Origin: DATARH01 sp963712835
GTDB taxonomy: Bacteria > Pseudomonadota > Alphaproteobacteria > ATCC43930 > CGMCC-115725
NCBI GenBank assembly: GCA_963712835.1
Contig: CAVQJJ010000002.1
Coordinates: 310,001 to 374,000 of the forward strand
Direction of reading: 5' to 3'
Length of the DNA stretch: 64,000 nt
Of this stretch, positions 44,064-53,460 are shown piece by piece. The notes below the pieces were generated by a model that did not search any database, was not told the DNA's origin, and worked only from the letters and a program-made list of their open reading frames with translations. A program made the position numbers and the translations under genes. Position 1 is the first letter of the stretch. Every line of letters begins with the position of its first letter.

Positions 44064-44861
44064 ATGAAGGGCAGAGTCCTCATCATAGCCGGCTCGGATT
44101 CCGGCGGCGGCGCGGGCATTCAGGCGGACATCAAGGCCGTCACCATGCTCGACGCCTTCGCGGCGACCGCGATCACCGCGTTGACCGCGCAGAACACCGA
44201 GGGCGTGCATGGCGTCTTGCCGATCGACCCGGCCTTTATCCGCCTGCAGCTGGAGGTCGTGCTCGACGATATCGGCGCCGACGCGATCAAGACCGGCATG
44301 CTGCATGATGCTGCAGTCATCGACACCGTCGCCACGGTGCTCGCCGAGCGCGCGCCGAACGTGCCGCTGGTGCTCGATCCCGTCATGGTGGCGAAGGGAG
44401 GCGCGCCCTTGATCGAACCCGAGGCGATCGATGCGCTCAAGACCCGGCTTTTGCCGCGCGCCGCAGTGTTGACCCCGAACCTGCCGGAGGCGGAAATCCT
44501 CTGCGGCCGGAAGATCGGCGATGCCGCGGCCATGCGCGAGGCGGCACGGGCGCTGCGCGCGCTCGGCTGCGCCGCGGTGCTGCTCAAGGGCGGGCATCTC
44601 GCTGGCAACACCGTCCATGACGTGCTCGCGACCGAAGCCGGCTTCGAGGAATGGAGCAGCCCGCGCATCGAGACCCGCCACACGCACGGCACCGGCTGCA
44701 CCCTGGCCTCGGCGATCGCCGCCGGGCTCGCGCAGGGCATGGCCGTTTCTGCCGCCGTCGAGCGGGCCCGCGACTACGTCCAGCGCGCCATCGCCTCGGC
44801 GCCCGGTTTCGGCCGCGGGCACGGGCCGCTCGACCACGCTCATCCCCTCCGAGCTAGCTAG
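44064..44861 (+). CDS. thiD: Hydroxymethylpyrimidine kinase/phosphomethylpyrimidine kinase
   Basis: Ribokinase-fold enzyme of 265 residues phosphorylating HMP and HMP-phosphate for thiamine synthesis. The substrate-binding start is AGSDSGGGAGIQADIKAV, then TGMLHDAAVI, DPVMVAKGGAPL and the ATP/active-site segment THGTGCTLASAIAAGLAQG. The ATG at 44064 begins MKGRVLIIAG as in the family; an upstream ATG at 44031 lies in a repeat. It ends with a (gcta)n tract at the stop codon. It is not clustered with other thiamine genes except thiE 25 kb upstream. Confidence 0.95.
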   Translation: MKGRVLIIAGSDSGGGAGIQADIKAVTMLDAFAATAITALTAQNTEGVHGVLPIDPAFIRLQLEVVLDDIGADAIKTGMLHDAAVIDTVATVLAERAPNVPLVLDPVMVAKGGAPLIEPEAIDALKTRLLPRAAVLTPNLPEAEILCGRKIGDAAAMREAARALRALGCAAVLLKGGHLAGNTVHDVLATEAGFEEWSSPRIETRHTHGTGCTLASAIAAGLAQGMAVSAAVERARDYVQRAIASAPGFGRGHGPLDHAHPLRAS

Positions 44862-44959
44862 CTAGTTCGATCTGCCTCAGCGCGGGTCGATCCGGCAAGC
44901 CCGATTGACTACCGATTAGGGATTTAGCTAATTTTCAATATGAGGAGGAGGGATTCCCC

Positions 44960-45847
44960 ATGCAATACGAATTCGTGACCGTCGATGTGTTCACCGATCG
45001 CCGCTTCGGCGGCAACCCGCTGGCGGTCTTCCCGAACGCCGCCGGGCTGACGACCGAGCAGATGCAGGCGATCGCCAACGAATTCAACCTGTCGGAAACG
45101 ACCTTTGTGCTGCCGCCGAAAGACCCGGCCCATACGGCCCAGGTTCGCATCTTCACGCCAAAATTCGAGATGCCCTTTGCCGGGCATCCCAATGTCGGCA
45201 CCGGCTTTGTCGTCGCTGGCCGCCTCGGGGTACCGGGCCCCCTTGTGTTCGAGGAAATCGCTGGATTCGTGCCAATCGAGGTGCTGCGTGAGGGTGGAAC
45301 GATTGTTGGCGCGCGCCTCACCGCGCCGCAGCCTTTGTCGCGCGGCGCGGAGGTGGCGGTCGATATCATCGCTTCGGCCTGCTCGCTCCTGCCCGGCGAT
45401 ATCGAGACCCGGCATCACAAGCCCTGCGACGCCGGCTGCGGCACGCGCTTCATGTTCGCCGAGGTGAAGACCCGCGAGGCGCTGGCGCGCGCCACGCCGC
45501 GCGCGGACATCTTCGCACAAAGCTTCACGCCGGAGGGTACGACCGGCATTCATCTCTATTTCCGTGACGGCGCTGAGGGCGTCGACATCCGCACGCGGAT
45601 GTTCGCGCCACTGCACGGTGTGCCCGAAGACCCGGCGACCGGCAGCGCCAATGTTGCGCTGGCCGGTCTGCTCGCGAGCTTGCGGCCTGAGCGCGATTTG
45701 TCGCTTAACCTACGGACCGTTCAGGGCGTCGAGATGGGCCGGCCGAGCCTGCTCGAAGCCTCGGCCGAGAAGCGCGCCGGAGTTGTCGCCGAAACGCGGA
45801 TCGGCGGGCGCTGCATCCCGGTGCTCGCCGGGACGATCGAGGTCTAG
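44960..45847 (+). CDS. PhzF-family isomerase-like protein
   Basis: Protein of 295 residues with the duplicated PhzF fold. FVTVDVFTDRRFGGNPLAVF is the typical start, NLSETTFV carries the conserved catalytic Glu, FAGHPNVGTGFVV follows, and the second half has HGVPEDPATGSANVALAGLL. PhzF itself isomerises a phenazine precursor, but most members are uncharacterised and no phenazine genes are near. A strong GAGGAGGAGGG ribosome-binding site precedes the ATG. Confidence 0.93.
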   Translation: MQYEFVTVDVFTDRRFGGNPLAVFPNAAGLTTEQMQAIANEFNLSETTFVLPPKDPAHTAQVRIFTPKFEMPFAGHPNVGTGFVVAGRLGVPGPLVFEEIAGFVPIEVLREGGTIVGARLTAPQPLSRGAEVAVDIIASACSLLPGDIETRHHKPCDAGCGTRFMFAEVKTREALARATPRADIFAQSFTPEGTTGIHLYFRDGAEGVDIRTRMFAPLHGVPEDPATGSANVALAGLLASLRPERDLSLNLRTVQGVEMGRPSLLEASAEKRAGVVAETRIGGRCIPVLAGTIEV

Positions 45848-45876
45848 GGAAGAAACCCGGAGGCGAGGTCGAAGCG

Positions 45877-46209
45877 TTGGATTTTCCCGGCTTGCCCTGC
45901 GGTATGATCGACTGGGCGAACGAGCCGTCCGAGACGCTGCCGGGCGAGACCGGCACGGCCACCGCGCGCACCCGCCGGGTCGGCGACCTGCAGCTTCGCC
46001 TGGTCGATTACAGCGCCGGCTATCTCGCCGACCATTGGTGCGACAAGGGGCATGTGCTCCTTGTCGTCGCCGGCAGCCTCGTCATCGAACATCGCGACGG
46101 CCGCCGCTTCGCGCTCGCAACCGGTGCGACATGGCACGTCGCCGATCATGGCGCGCCGGCGCATCGCGTCGTCTGCGAGCACGGGGCGACGGTCTTCATC
46201 CTCGATTGA
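45877..46209 (+). CDS. DHCW-motif cupin-fold protein
   Basis: Small cupin of 110 residues. It has the segment SAGYLADHWCDKGHVLLVVAG, with the family's D-H-x-C core (here DHWC) and the GH pair, and then GATWHVADHGAPAHRVVCEHG. It starts at a TTG (45877) preceded by CCCGGAGGCGAGG. It lies 30 bases after phzF on the same strand. Function is unknown. Predicted cytoplasmic; its Cys and His residues could bind a metal. Confidence 0.82.
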   Translation: MDFPGLPCGMIDWANEPSETLPGETGTATARTRRVGDLQLRLVDYSAGYLADHWCDKGHVLLVVAGSLVIEHRDGRRFALATGATWHVADHGAPAHRVVCEHGATVFILD

Positions 46210-46263
46210 CGCGCGAGTGAGTGGCGGTCAAAAATCCCGCGCCTTAAATGGGGAGAAACACTC

Positions 46264-46704
46264 ATGTCGCGCGCGATTTTACGAAGCTTGTTGGTGGCGG
46301 TTGCCGTTCTCGCCTTCGCGGCGTCGGCGCTGGCGCAGAGCAAGACGGCGATCCAAAAACTCGAGGATCAGTGGGGCGCCGCGTTCAACAAGGGCGACGC
46401 GGGAGCGGTCGCCGCGATGTACACCGATGACGCCTACGTGCTGCCCGCCGGCGCGCCATTGGCGCGTGGCCGCGACGACATCCAGAAATTCTGGGGCGCG
46501 GCGATGCAGCAACTGGGCGACATCAAATGTACGGCGGTCGATGTCAAGCCGCTCGGCCGGAGCGGCGCGCGCGAGATCGGCACCTGCACCTTCAAGACGA
46601 AAGGCGCGACGCCGCAGGATGGCGCCTTGAAATACGCTGTGGTCTGGCAAAAGGTGAACGGTCAGTGGATGCTCAACACTGACGTCTGGAACATGGACAA
46701 GTAG
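46264..46704 (+). CDS. Secreted SnoaL-like/DUF4440 protein
   Basis: Protein of 146 residues with a Sec signal peptide (LRSLLVAVAVLAFAASALAQ) and a cystatin/NTF2-like domain (LEDQWGAAFNKGDAGAVAAM, YTDDAYVLPAGAPLARGRDD). Such proteins (SgcJ/EcaC-type DUF4440) are commonly periplasmic and uncharacterised. It lies between a cupin and the dehydrogenase gene, both on the same strand, with an 11-base gap to the latter. Confidence 0.85.
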   Translation: MSRAILRSLLVAVAVLAFAASALAQSKTAIQKLEDQWGAAFNKGDAGAVAAMYTDDAYVLPAGAPLARGRDDIQKFWGAAMQQLGDIKCTAVDVKPLGRSGAREIGTCTFKTKGATPQDGALKYAVVWQKVNGQWMLNTDVWNMDK

Positions 46705-46715
46705 TCGAGGGGCAT

Positions 46716-47777
46716 ATGCCAAGGACGTATCGGGTTGCGGTCATTGCCGGCGACGGCATCGGCAAGGAAGTGGTGCCGGAAGGCATTCAGGCGATGGAAG
46801 CCGCGGCGCGGCGCTACGGCTTTAGTTTCGAGTGGAATGAATTCGACTGGAGCTGCGAGACCTATGCCAAGACCGGCCGCATGATGCCGGAGGACGGCAT
46901 CGAGCAGCTCAAGCCGTATGATTCGGTGTTCCTCGGCGCGGTCGGCTATCCCGGCGTGCCCGACCACATCTCGCTATGGGGTCTTCTGATCCCGCTGCGG
47001 CGAGAGTTCCACCAGTACATCAACTTGCGGCCGATCCGGTTGCTCGCCGGCGTCGATTGCCCGCTCAAAAACCGTGCGCCCGGCGACATCGACTTCTATG
47101 TCGTGCGCGAGAACAACGAGGGCGAATATTCGTCGATCGGTGGGCGGCTCTTCGCTGGCACCGAGAATGAGATGGCGATGCAGGAGGCGGTGTTCACCAA
47201 GCGCGGCTGCGACCGGGTGATGCGCTATGCGTTCGAGCTCGCCAAGGGCCGCAAGAAGCACGTCACCTCGGCAACCAAGTCCAACGGCATCATCCACACG
47301 ATGCCCTATTGGGACGAGCGCTTCGCGGCGATCACCAAGGAATATCCCGGCTTTACCACCGACCAGTACCACATCGACATCTTGACCGCGCATTTCGTGC
47401 GCCATCCGGATTGGTTTGACGTGGTGGTCGGCTCCAATTTGTTCGGCGATATCCTCTCCGATCTCGGCCCGGCTTGCGTCGGCTCGATCGGCATCGCGCC
47501 CTCGGCCAACATCAATCCCGAGCGCGAATACCCCTCGATGTTCGAGCCGGTGCACGGCTCGGCGCCCGATATCGCCGGGCGCGGCGTCGCCAATCCAATC
47601 GGCCAGATCTGGTCAGGCGCGATGATGCTCGATCACTTTGGCGAGAGCGCCGCGGCGCAAGCTGTCGAGCGCGCGATCGCTGAGGTATTGGCAGATGGCG
47701 GCACGCGCACTCCCGATTTGGGGGGCAATGCCGGAACAAAGGACCTTGGCGCCGCGGTGGTCGCGGCGATCCGCTAG
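46716..47777 (+). CDS. Tartrate/D-malate dehydrogenase family (isocitrate/isopropylmalate-like)
   Basis: NAD-dependent beta-decarboxylating dehydrogenase of 353 residues. Signals are AVIAGDGIGKEVVPEGIQAM, YINLRPIRLLAGVDCPLKNR, the TtuC/DmlA-like VVRENNEGEYSSIGGRLFAG, the catalytic Lys in TSATKSNGIIHTMPYWDERF, metal-binding FGDILSDLGPACVGSIGIAP and the nucleotide-binding FEPVHGSAPDIAGRGVANPI. Tartrate dehydrogenase/decarboxylase and D-malate dehydrogenase are the closest functions; LeuB and Icd fit less well. The DoxX and MFS genes follow on the same strand. Confidence 0.9.
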   Translation: MPRTYRVAVIAGDGIGKEVVPEGIQAMEAAARRYGFSFEWNEFDWSCETYAKTGRMMPEDGIEQLKPYDSVFLGAVGYPGVPDHISLWGLLIPLRREFHQYINLRPIRLLAGVDCPLKNRAPGDIDFYVVRENNEGEYSSIGGRLFAGTENEMAMQEAVFTKRGCDRVMRYAFELAKGRKKHVTSATKSNGIIHTMPYWDERFAAITKEYPGFTTDQYHIDILTAHFVRHPDWFDVVVGSNLFGDILSDLGPACVGSIGIAPSANINPEREYPSMFEPVHGSAPDIAGRGVANPIGQIWSGAMMLDHFGESAAAQAVERAIAEVLADGGTRTPDLGGNAGTKDLGAAVVAAIR

Positions 47778-47843
47778 GAAGGCGGGCTCCGCCCGCACTC
47801 CCGTTTCCCGCGCCGAAACGCGAGGGCAAAAAGGGAGGAAAGA

Positions 47844-48260
47844 ATGCAGGGAAGCGAAAATGCAACGATGTTGCTCGGCCGCATTCTGATGTGCCTGCTG
47901 TTCGTGTTGGGCGGCTGGGGCAAGCTGATGGGGCCGGCCGCGACGCAGGCGATGTTTGTGAAACAGGGCCTGCCGATGGTTGAGGCGGCCTGGGTGCTCG
48001 CGGTCGTGGTAGAGCTCGGCGGCGGACTTGCGATCTTGTTCGGTCTGTTCGTCCGGCCGGTTGCGGTGGTTTGCGCGATCTGGTGCGTCGCGACCGCGCT
48101 GATCGCGCATACCAATTTCGCCGACCGCATCCAGGAGATTCAATTCTTCAAGAACATGGGGATGACCGGGGGCTTCCTCTATATCGCGACATTCGGCGCC
48201 GGCGCGTGGAGCCTCGACGCCTGGCGATCAGAGCGCCGCGGCGCGGTCGCTGCGGAATAG
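47844..48260 (+). CDS. DoxX-family membrane protein
   Basis: Protein of 138 residues with four predicted helices (about residues 7-27, 50-70, 73-93 and 108-128). DoxX proteins are small integral membrane proteins, some linked to redox or quinone chemistry. The segment LLGRILMCLLFVLGGWGKLM is the usual start. It sits between the dehydrogenase and the MFS gene. Its specific role is unknown. Confidence 0.9.
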   Translation: MQGSENATMLLGRILMCLLFVLGGWGKLMGPAATQAMFVKQGLPMVEAAWVLAVVVELGGGLAILFGLFVRPVAVVCAIWCVATALIAHTNFADRIQEIQFFKNMGMTGGFLYIATFGAGAWSLDAWRSERRGAVAAE

Positions 48261-48427
48261 GGGCTTTCCGGACACCGTTTGCGGGATGCACGCGGTTTGA
48301 GATTATATCAGTAGTGTTGACTTAAATGCATAGGGCCACGCCTAGCGTGGCTCTACCGGACGGCGTGCCCTCGGGATAGTATCGCAGGCTTACAGCTTAC
48401 AGGAAGCTTACGAGACCCGAGGCCACG

Positions 48428-49732
48428 ATGGAATCTGCTGTCGAAAAAGCAACGATGCGCAAGGTCTACTTGCGCATCCTACCGTTTGCCGCGCTGACCT
48501 ACTTCTTTTGCTACCTCGACCGCATCAACATCAGCTTTGCCGCGTTGACGATGAACAAGGATATCGGCCTTGATGCCGCGATCTATGGCATGGCGGCCGG
48601 TGCATTCTTCTGGGGCTATGTAATTTTCGAGATCCCCAGCAACATCATTCTCGAAAAGGTCGGAGCGCGGCTGTGGATCGCGCGGATCATGGTCACCTGG
48701 GGGCTGGTTTCGGGCGCCACCGCATTTTGCACGGGGCCCTACAGCTTTGCCGCGATCCGTTTTTTGCTCGGCCTTGCCGAGGCCGGACTGTTTCCGGGCT
48801 TCGTGCTGTATTTCACCTATTGGTTCCCCGGTCATCACCGGGCGCGGATCAACGCTGGGTTTACGCTGGCCCTGCCGATCGCGGTGGCATGCGGCGCGCC
48901 GGTGTCGACGGCGCTGCTCGGCCTCGACGGGTTGTGGGGCTTCAAGGGCTGGCAGTGCATGTATCTGTTCGAGGCGGTCCCGACGGTGCTGATCGGTGTC
49001 GCCGTGCTGTTCTTCCTGACCGACCGGCCGGAAAAGGCAACGTGGCTCGCCGCAGACGAGAAGAAATGGCTCGCCGACGGCCTCGCCCAGGAGCGGCGCC
49101 AGATCGAGCACCAGCACGGGGTCGGCATGCTGCGCGCGTTCTGGGACCCGAAGGTACTACTGCTCGCGCTCAACTATATCGGCATCGTGACCGCGAGCCT
49201 CGGCATGCTGCTGTTCCTGCCGCAGATCGTCAAACAGCTCGGCTTTTCCAACATGAATATCGGCTGGCTGACGATGATCCCGTACCTCTGCGGGGCGGTC
49301 AGCATGGTGTTCTGCGGCTGGCTCTCCGACCGCATCGGCGACCGCCGCTGGAGCCTCTTCTGGACCTGCGTCATCTCGGCCGCTGGGCTGATCATCGCCG
49401 GTCTCGGGGTCGGCACGATGTGGGCGCTGGTTGGGATGACGATCGCCGCGATCGGGTTTTACGGCACCAAGGGGCCGTTCTGGTCGATCCCGTCGATGTG
49501 GCTGACCGGAACCGCGGCGGCGGCTGGATTTGCCTGGATCAACTCGCTCGGCAATCTCGGCGGGTTCTTCGGGCCGAGCATGGTCGGTTGGGCCAAGAAC
49601 CTGACCGGCAGCTTTGCCGGCGGCCTCTACGCGCTCGCCGCCTGCGCGCTCGCCTCGGCGGTGATCTCGCTGTTCTGGATCCGCGTGCCGCGCATCGCTA
49701 CGACCGCCGCGGTGACAGCAGCGGCCGAGTAA
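48428..49732 (+). CDS. MFS transporter, anion:cation symporter family (tartrate/hexonate-like)
   Basis: Transporter of 434 residues with 12 predicted helices. The first loop LDRINISFAALTMNKDIGLD is typical of the ACS family, which takes up sugar acids, tartrate, phthalate and allantoate; WFPGHHRARINAGFTLALPI and the second-half WLSDRIGDRRW carry the conserved loop charges. Following a tartrate/D-malate dehydrogenase, uptake of tartrate or a related hydroxy acid is the most likely use. A strong terminator follows. Confidence 0.92.
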   Translation: MESAVEKATMRKVYLRILPFAALTYFFCYLDRINISFAALTMNKDIGLDAAIYGMAAGAFFWGYVIFEIPSNIILEKVGARLWIARIMVTWGLVSGATAFCTGPYSFAAIRFLLGLAEAGLFPGFVLYFTYWFPGHHRARINAGFTLALPIAVACGAPVSTALLGLDGLWGFKGWQCMYLFEAVPTVLIGVAVLFFLTDRPEKATWLAADEKKWLADGLAQERRQIEHQHGVGMLRAFWDPKVLLLALNYIGIVTASLGMLLFLPQIVKQLGFSNMNIGWLTMIPYLCGAVSMVFCGWLSDRIGDRRWSLFWTCVISAAGLIIAGLGVGTMWALVGMTIAAIGFYGTKGPFWSIPSMWLTGTAAAAGFAWINSLGNLGGFFGPSMVGWAKNLTGSFAGGLYALAACALASAVISLFWIRVPRIATTAAVTAAAE

Positions 49733-49749
49733 GCACCTTGCTCCGGCAA

Positions 49750-49783
49750 GCCCGCCTCCCTCGCGGAGGCGGGCTTTTGTTTT
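49750..49783 (+). terminator. Rho-independent terminator after the MFS gene
   Basis: Perfect stem gcccgcctcc/ggaggcgggc with loop ctcgc or similar, followed by ttttgtttt. It lies 17 bases past the MFS stop, at the end of the convergent esterase gene. Confidence 0.92.
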
Positions 49784-50732
49784 ACGCGAACGCCTGCTTC
49801 AGCGCCGCGGCGCACTCGGCGACCGCGTTGCGCGCGGTGCGGATGAGCCGGCCGTACCGGATGAAGCCGTGGTTGATGCCCTGGTAGATCGTCAAGTTCG
49901 CGGGCACGCCGGCTTCCTTCAGCTTCGCAGCGAGCTTGTTGCTGTCGTCGAGCAACGGATCAAGGCTGCCGACGATGAGGTGCGCCGGCGGCAGGTTCTT
50001 GAGGTCGGCGAGGATCGGCGCCACGCGCCAATCCTGCTGCTGTGACGGGTTGTCGAGATAGGTTTCGAGTATCCAACGGAACTGTGTCTGCGACAGCCCG
50101 GCGCCGCGCCCGAAGCGCTGCCACGAGGGGCTTTCGACTTCGGTCGAGTAGACGCCATAGATCAGCAGCTGAAAGCTCAGCTTTGTCTCGCCGGCGTCGC
50201 GCAACGCCAGGGCGGCGGCAATCGCCAGATTGGCGCCGGCTGAGTCACCGCCGACCGCCAGCCGTTTCGGGTCGATGCCTTGTTTGCCACCCTCCCGGGC
50301 CATCAGCCGGACCATCGCCACGGCCTCGTCGAAGGCGACTGGGAATTTGTATTCGGGCGACAGCCGGTAATCGACCGACATCACCGCGACGCCGCTCTGC
50401 CGCACCAGGTCACGCAGGAAATGATCCCAGCTGTTGAGGCTGCCCTGCATGAACCCGCCGCCATGTAGGTAGATGAGGCATGGCGGCGTCACCGCGCCCT
50501 CGGGGTAGTAGAACCGGCACGGCACGTCGCCATGCGGTCCGGGCAGCATCACGTCGCGCTCGCTTTGCAGACGCACCGAGTCGAGGCCGAGAAACGCGCC
50601 GACCCGGTCTTGCGCGGCACGCACTTCGCTGAGCGGCGCGACCGTGCGGTCGGGAACGACAAAGCCTTTTTCCTGCAGCAGCTTTCCGGCGGCGATCAGC
50701 TCGGGGTCGACCCAAGGCATTGCCTCGTTCAT
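49782..50732 (-). CDS. Alpha/beta hydrolase, HSL-family esterase
   Basis: Hydrolase of 316 residues. The oxyanion-hole HGGGF (IYLHGGGFMQGS), the nucleophile motif GDSAGANLAIAAAL, the catalytic Asp in VGSLDPLLDDS and the His in INHGFIRYG complete the hormone-sensitive-lipase type triad. It would hydrolyse short-chain esters. The N-terminal 80 residues form the usual cap. It is convergent with the MFS gene and shares the orientation of the upstream LLM gene, from which it is separated by 118 bases. Confidence 0.94.
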   Translation of the reverse strand: MNEAMPWVDPELIAAGKLLQEKGFVVPDRTVAPLSEVRAAQDRVGAFLGLDSVRLQSERDVMLPGPHGDVPCRFYYPEGAVTPPCLIYLHGGGFMQGSLNSWDHFLRDLVRQSGVAVMSVDYRLSPEYKFPVAFDEAVAMVRLMAREGGKQGIDPKRLAVGGDSAGANLAIAAALALRDAGETKLSFQLLIYGVYSTEVESPSWQRFGRGAGLSQTQFRWILETYLDNPSQQQDWRVAPILADLKNLPPAHLIVGSLDPLLDDSNKLAAKLKEAGVPANLTIYQGINHGFIRYGRLIRTARNAVAECAAALKQAFA

Positions 50733-50850
50733 CTCAATTCTCCGCGGCCAGTTGGCGATCGTCGCCGACGATTGTAGAGGCGATCGGGGACGGCTGGAAC
50801 CGGCTCGCTTGGTGTTCGCTTGCCGGCGGGATGGGTGTGAAGCCGGCCGC

Positions 50851-52041
50851 TTATTCGGCGGCTTGCGGCACGCTTTCCGGAGTGATTGTCGCCGCCGGCA
50901 GACGTGGCAGCACCTCCTTTGCCATCAGCCGGATCGTCTTCTTGGCTTCCTCGTGCGTCAGGAAGCCAGAGCGTCCGATAAAGATCAGGTGCGCGAAACC
51001 GTCGACCTTGTCGTAGATATCCATGATCTGCCGCGCGACCGTGTCGGGATTGCCAGCGACGAGGATGCCGCGCTGGATCGCGGTCTCGGCGTTGATCCCG
51101 ATCAGCCCGTCCGCCGGGCGGCCACGCGCCCCTGTCGTGCGCCAGATGTTCGGCGCCATTTCCGGCGGGTTGCGGCCTGGCAAGAATTTCGACATCTGCG
51201 GCGCCTGCTTGAGGCTGGTGTTGAGAAACCACAGCGTCTTGGCGCCGACCGCGAGGCCTTCCTCATCGGTGTCGCCGATCCCGCACAACACGGCATAGGC
51301 GAATTTGTCGGTGCCGGCGGCCGGCAGCGCGGCTTGCGCCCGCGCGTTTTTGTAGGCGTCAAAGGCGCGTTTCGATGCTTCCGGTCCGCGCAGCACCAGC
51401 GCGTTGATATAGCCGCGCCGGCCGATCTCGGCCGAGGTCGCCGGGTCGCCGGTCGCCGCCCAGAATTGCGGATGCGGCTTTTGATAAGGGCCCGGCCAGA
51501 TGTTGATGTGGCGATGGGTGTAGTGTTTGCCTTCCCAACTCACCGGCCCGTCATGCGACGTCAGCGCCAGCTTGATAACGTCGATTGCTTCCCAGAACCG
51601 GTCGACATAGCCGACCGGGTTGGCGTTGCCGGAGACCATCTCGCTGTCGCCCGATTTGACAAAGCCGATTTCCAGCCGGCCCTTTGAGATGATGTCGGCG
51701 GTCGCGTATTCCTCGGCGATGCGGACCGGGTCGCTGCGTACCGAGATCAGCGTGCCGAGCGACAGGATGCGCACGTTCTTGGTCTGGCGCGCGGCGATAC
51801 CCATGATCATCGGCGATGCGCCGTACAGGCTGTTGATGCCCGAATGGTGCTCGATCGAGACGATATTGATGCCGAGCTCGTCGCAATAAAGGTGCTCGTC
51901 GAGGCATTCCTCGAAAAGCTGCGCCGCGACGACGGGATCGCAATATTTGTTGGGCAGGCTCGCGCGGACCGAGTCCGCCGCGTCGAGCACGTTCTGCGGC
52001 ACGAACGGATAGGTGTTCTCGCAATGATACCAGGCCTGCAT
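50851..52041 (-). CDS. LLM-class flavin-dependent oxidoreductase
   Basis: Luciferase-like monooxygenase fold of 396 residues. Conserved parts include IVSIEHHSGINSLYGASPMI, RILSLGTLISVRSDPVRIAE, GRLEIGFVKSGDSEMV, PQFWAATGDPATSAEIGRRG and a C-terminal VAGNPDTVARQIMDIYDKVD. It needs FMN or F420 and a reductase; the substrate is unknown. Its start fits the ATG at 52041 (MQAWYHCENTYPFVPQ). It is divergent from the M20 amidohydrolase gene, 89 bases away. Confidence 0.92.
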   Translation of the reverse strand: MQAWYHCENTYPFVPQNVLDAADSVRASLPNKYCDPVVAAQLFEECLDEHLYCDELGINIVSIEHHSGINSLYGASPMIMGIAARQTKNVRILSLGTLISVRSDPVRIAEEYATADIISKGRLEIGFVKSGDSEMVSGNANPVGYVDRFWEAIDVIKLALTSHDGPVSWEGKHYTHRHINIWPGPYQKPHPQFWAATGDPATSAEIGRRGYINALVLRGPEASKRAFDAYKNARAQAALPAAGTDKFAYAVLCGIGDTDEEGLAVGAKTLWFLNTSLKQAPQMSKFLPGRNPPEMAPNIWRTTGARGRPADGLIGINAETAIQRGILVAGNPDTVARQIMDIYDKVDGFAHLIFIGRSGFLTHEEAKKTIRLMAKEVLPRLPAATITPESVPQAAE

Positions 52042-52130
52042 TTCGGGCTCCGCGTTTCACTCGGCGGGATATTAGCCGCGATCGGCGCGGCGCGTTAAGC
52101 TGGAGTTGTCGAGGGGCGGCGAGGGGCACC

Positions 52131-53378
52131 ATGCGTAACCTGACGGTCAATGGCGAGCGGCTGTGGTCGAGCCTCATGGAGCTGGCGCGGATCGGCGCGA
52201 CCGCGAAGGGTGGGGTCTGTCGCCTCGCGGCCAGCGATCTCGACGCCGAAGCGCGGCGGCTGTTCATCCGCTGGTGCGAGGAGGTTGGCTGCGCCGTCAC
52301 GATCGACCGTATCGGCAACATCTTCGCGCGGCGTCCGGGCAGGAACCCGGCGCTGCCGCCAATCGTCACCGGCAGCCATCTCGACACGCAGCCGACCGGC
52401 GGCAAGTTCGACGGCGCTTATGGCGTGATGGCCGGGCTCGAGGTGGTGCGCACGCTCAACGATCTAGGTTACGAGACCGAGGCGCCGATCGAGATCGTTG
52501 CCTGGACCAATGAGGAAGGCTCGCGCTTTTCGCCGGCGATGGTCGGCTCGGGCACCTTCACCGGCGTTTTCGATCTCGATGCGGCCCTGGCGACGCCGGA
52601 CAACAATGCGCCGGAGTTAACCCTCGGCACCGAGCTTCGCCGCATCGGCTTTGCCGGCGCGGCGCCGGTCGACGAGCACCCGGTCGCCGCCTATTTCGAG
52701 GCGCATATCGAGCAAGGGCCGATCCTCGAAGCGGCGGGTCTGCCGATCGGCGTTGTCACTGGCGCGCAAGGCCAGCGCTGGTACGAGATCACCGTCACGG
52801 GCCAGGAGGCGCATGCCGGCCCGACCCCGATGCCGCGGCGGCGCGATGCGCTGGTCGGTGCGGCGCGCATGATCGATGCGGTCAATCGCATCGGCCATGC
52901 GCACGCGCCTCATGCCTGTGCCACGGTCGGTGTTGTCCAGGTCAGCCCCAATTCGCGCAACACCATTCCCGGTCGCGTGTTCTTCACGGTCGATTTCCGC
53001 CATCCCGACAATGATGTGCTGACCGCGATGGACAAGGAGCTGCGCGCGGCCTGCGATAAAGCCGCTGCGACGCAGCAGCTCGAATGCGACGTCAAGGAGT
53101 TCTGGTACTTCCCGCCAACCCCCTTCGACGCGCGGATGGTTTGCGCCGTGCGCGAGGCGGCCGAGGCGCAGGACCTGGCGCACCGGGACATCATCTCGGG
53201 CGCCGGGCACGACGCGGTCTACCTGGCCCGTGTCGCGCCGACCGCGATGATCTTCGTGCCCTGCGTCGGCGGCATCAGCCATAACGAGATCGAGGACGCC
53301 AAGCCCGACGACCTCACCGCCGGCTGCGCCGTGTTGCTCAACGCGATCCTCGAAACCGCCGATCGCGCAAAGGGGTGA
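52131..53378 (+). CDS. M20-family Zn amidohydrolase (N-carbamoyl amino acid/allantoate type)
   Basis: Hydrolase of 415 residues. The metal ligands are in TGSHLDTQPTGGKFDGAYGV, WTNEEGSRFSPAMVGSGTFT and FEAHIEQGPILEAAGL, and the lid domain carries TVTGQEAHAGPTPMPRRRDA. It belongs to the carbamoylase/allantoate amidohydrolase group, which removes carbamoyl groups from N-carbamoyl amino acids or related ureido compounds. Which substrate is used cannot be told. The neighbouring N-acyl-D-amino-acid deacylase (58.5 kb) suggests amide or D-amino-acid catabolism in the region. Confidence 0.94.
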   Translation: MRNLTVNGERLWSSLMELARIGATAKGGVCRLAASDLDAEARRLFIRWCEEVGCAVTIDRIGNIFARRPGRNPALPPIVTGSHLDTQPTGGKFDGAYGVMAGLEVVRTLNDLGYETEAPIEIVAWTNEEGSRFSPAMVGSGTFTGVFDLDAALATPDNNAPELTLGTELRRIGFAGAAPVDEHPVAAYFEAHIEQGPILEAAGLPIGVVTGAQGQRWYEITVTGQEAHAGPTPMPRRRDALVGAARMIDAVNRIGHAHAPHACATVGVVQVSPNSRNTIPGRVFFTVDFRHPDNDVLTAMDKELRAACDKAAATQQLECDVKEFWYFPPTPFDARMVCAVREAAEAQDLAHRDIISGAGHDAVYLARVAPTAMIFVPCVGGISHNEIEDAKPDDLTAGCAVLLNAILETADRAKG

Positions 53379-53460
53379 TCGGCCGGACGCCGCAATTGCA
53401 AAGTCGCAGCGGCGATTTGCGGGCTGGTTTACCGCCAAGGCATTGCTTAAGTAAGCGGTG

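Noticed and set aside
44850..44866. (gcta)n tract at the thiD stop codon as a phase-variation site
   Set aside because: Only about four units and at the very end of the gene; a slip would change only the last residues.
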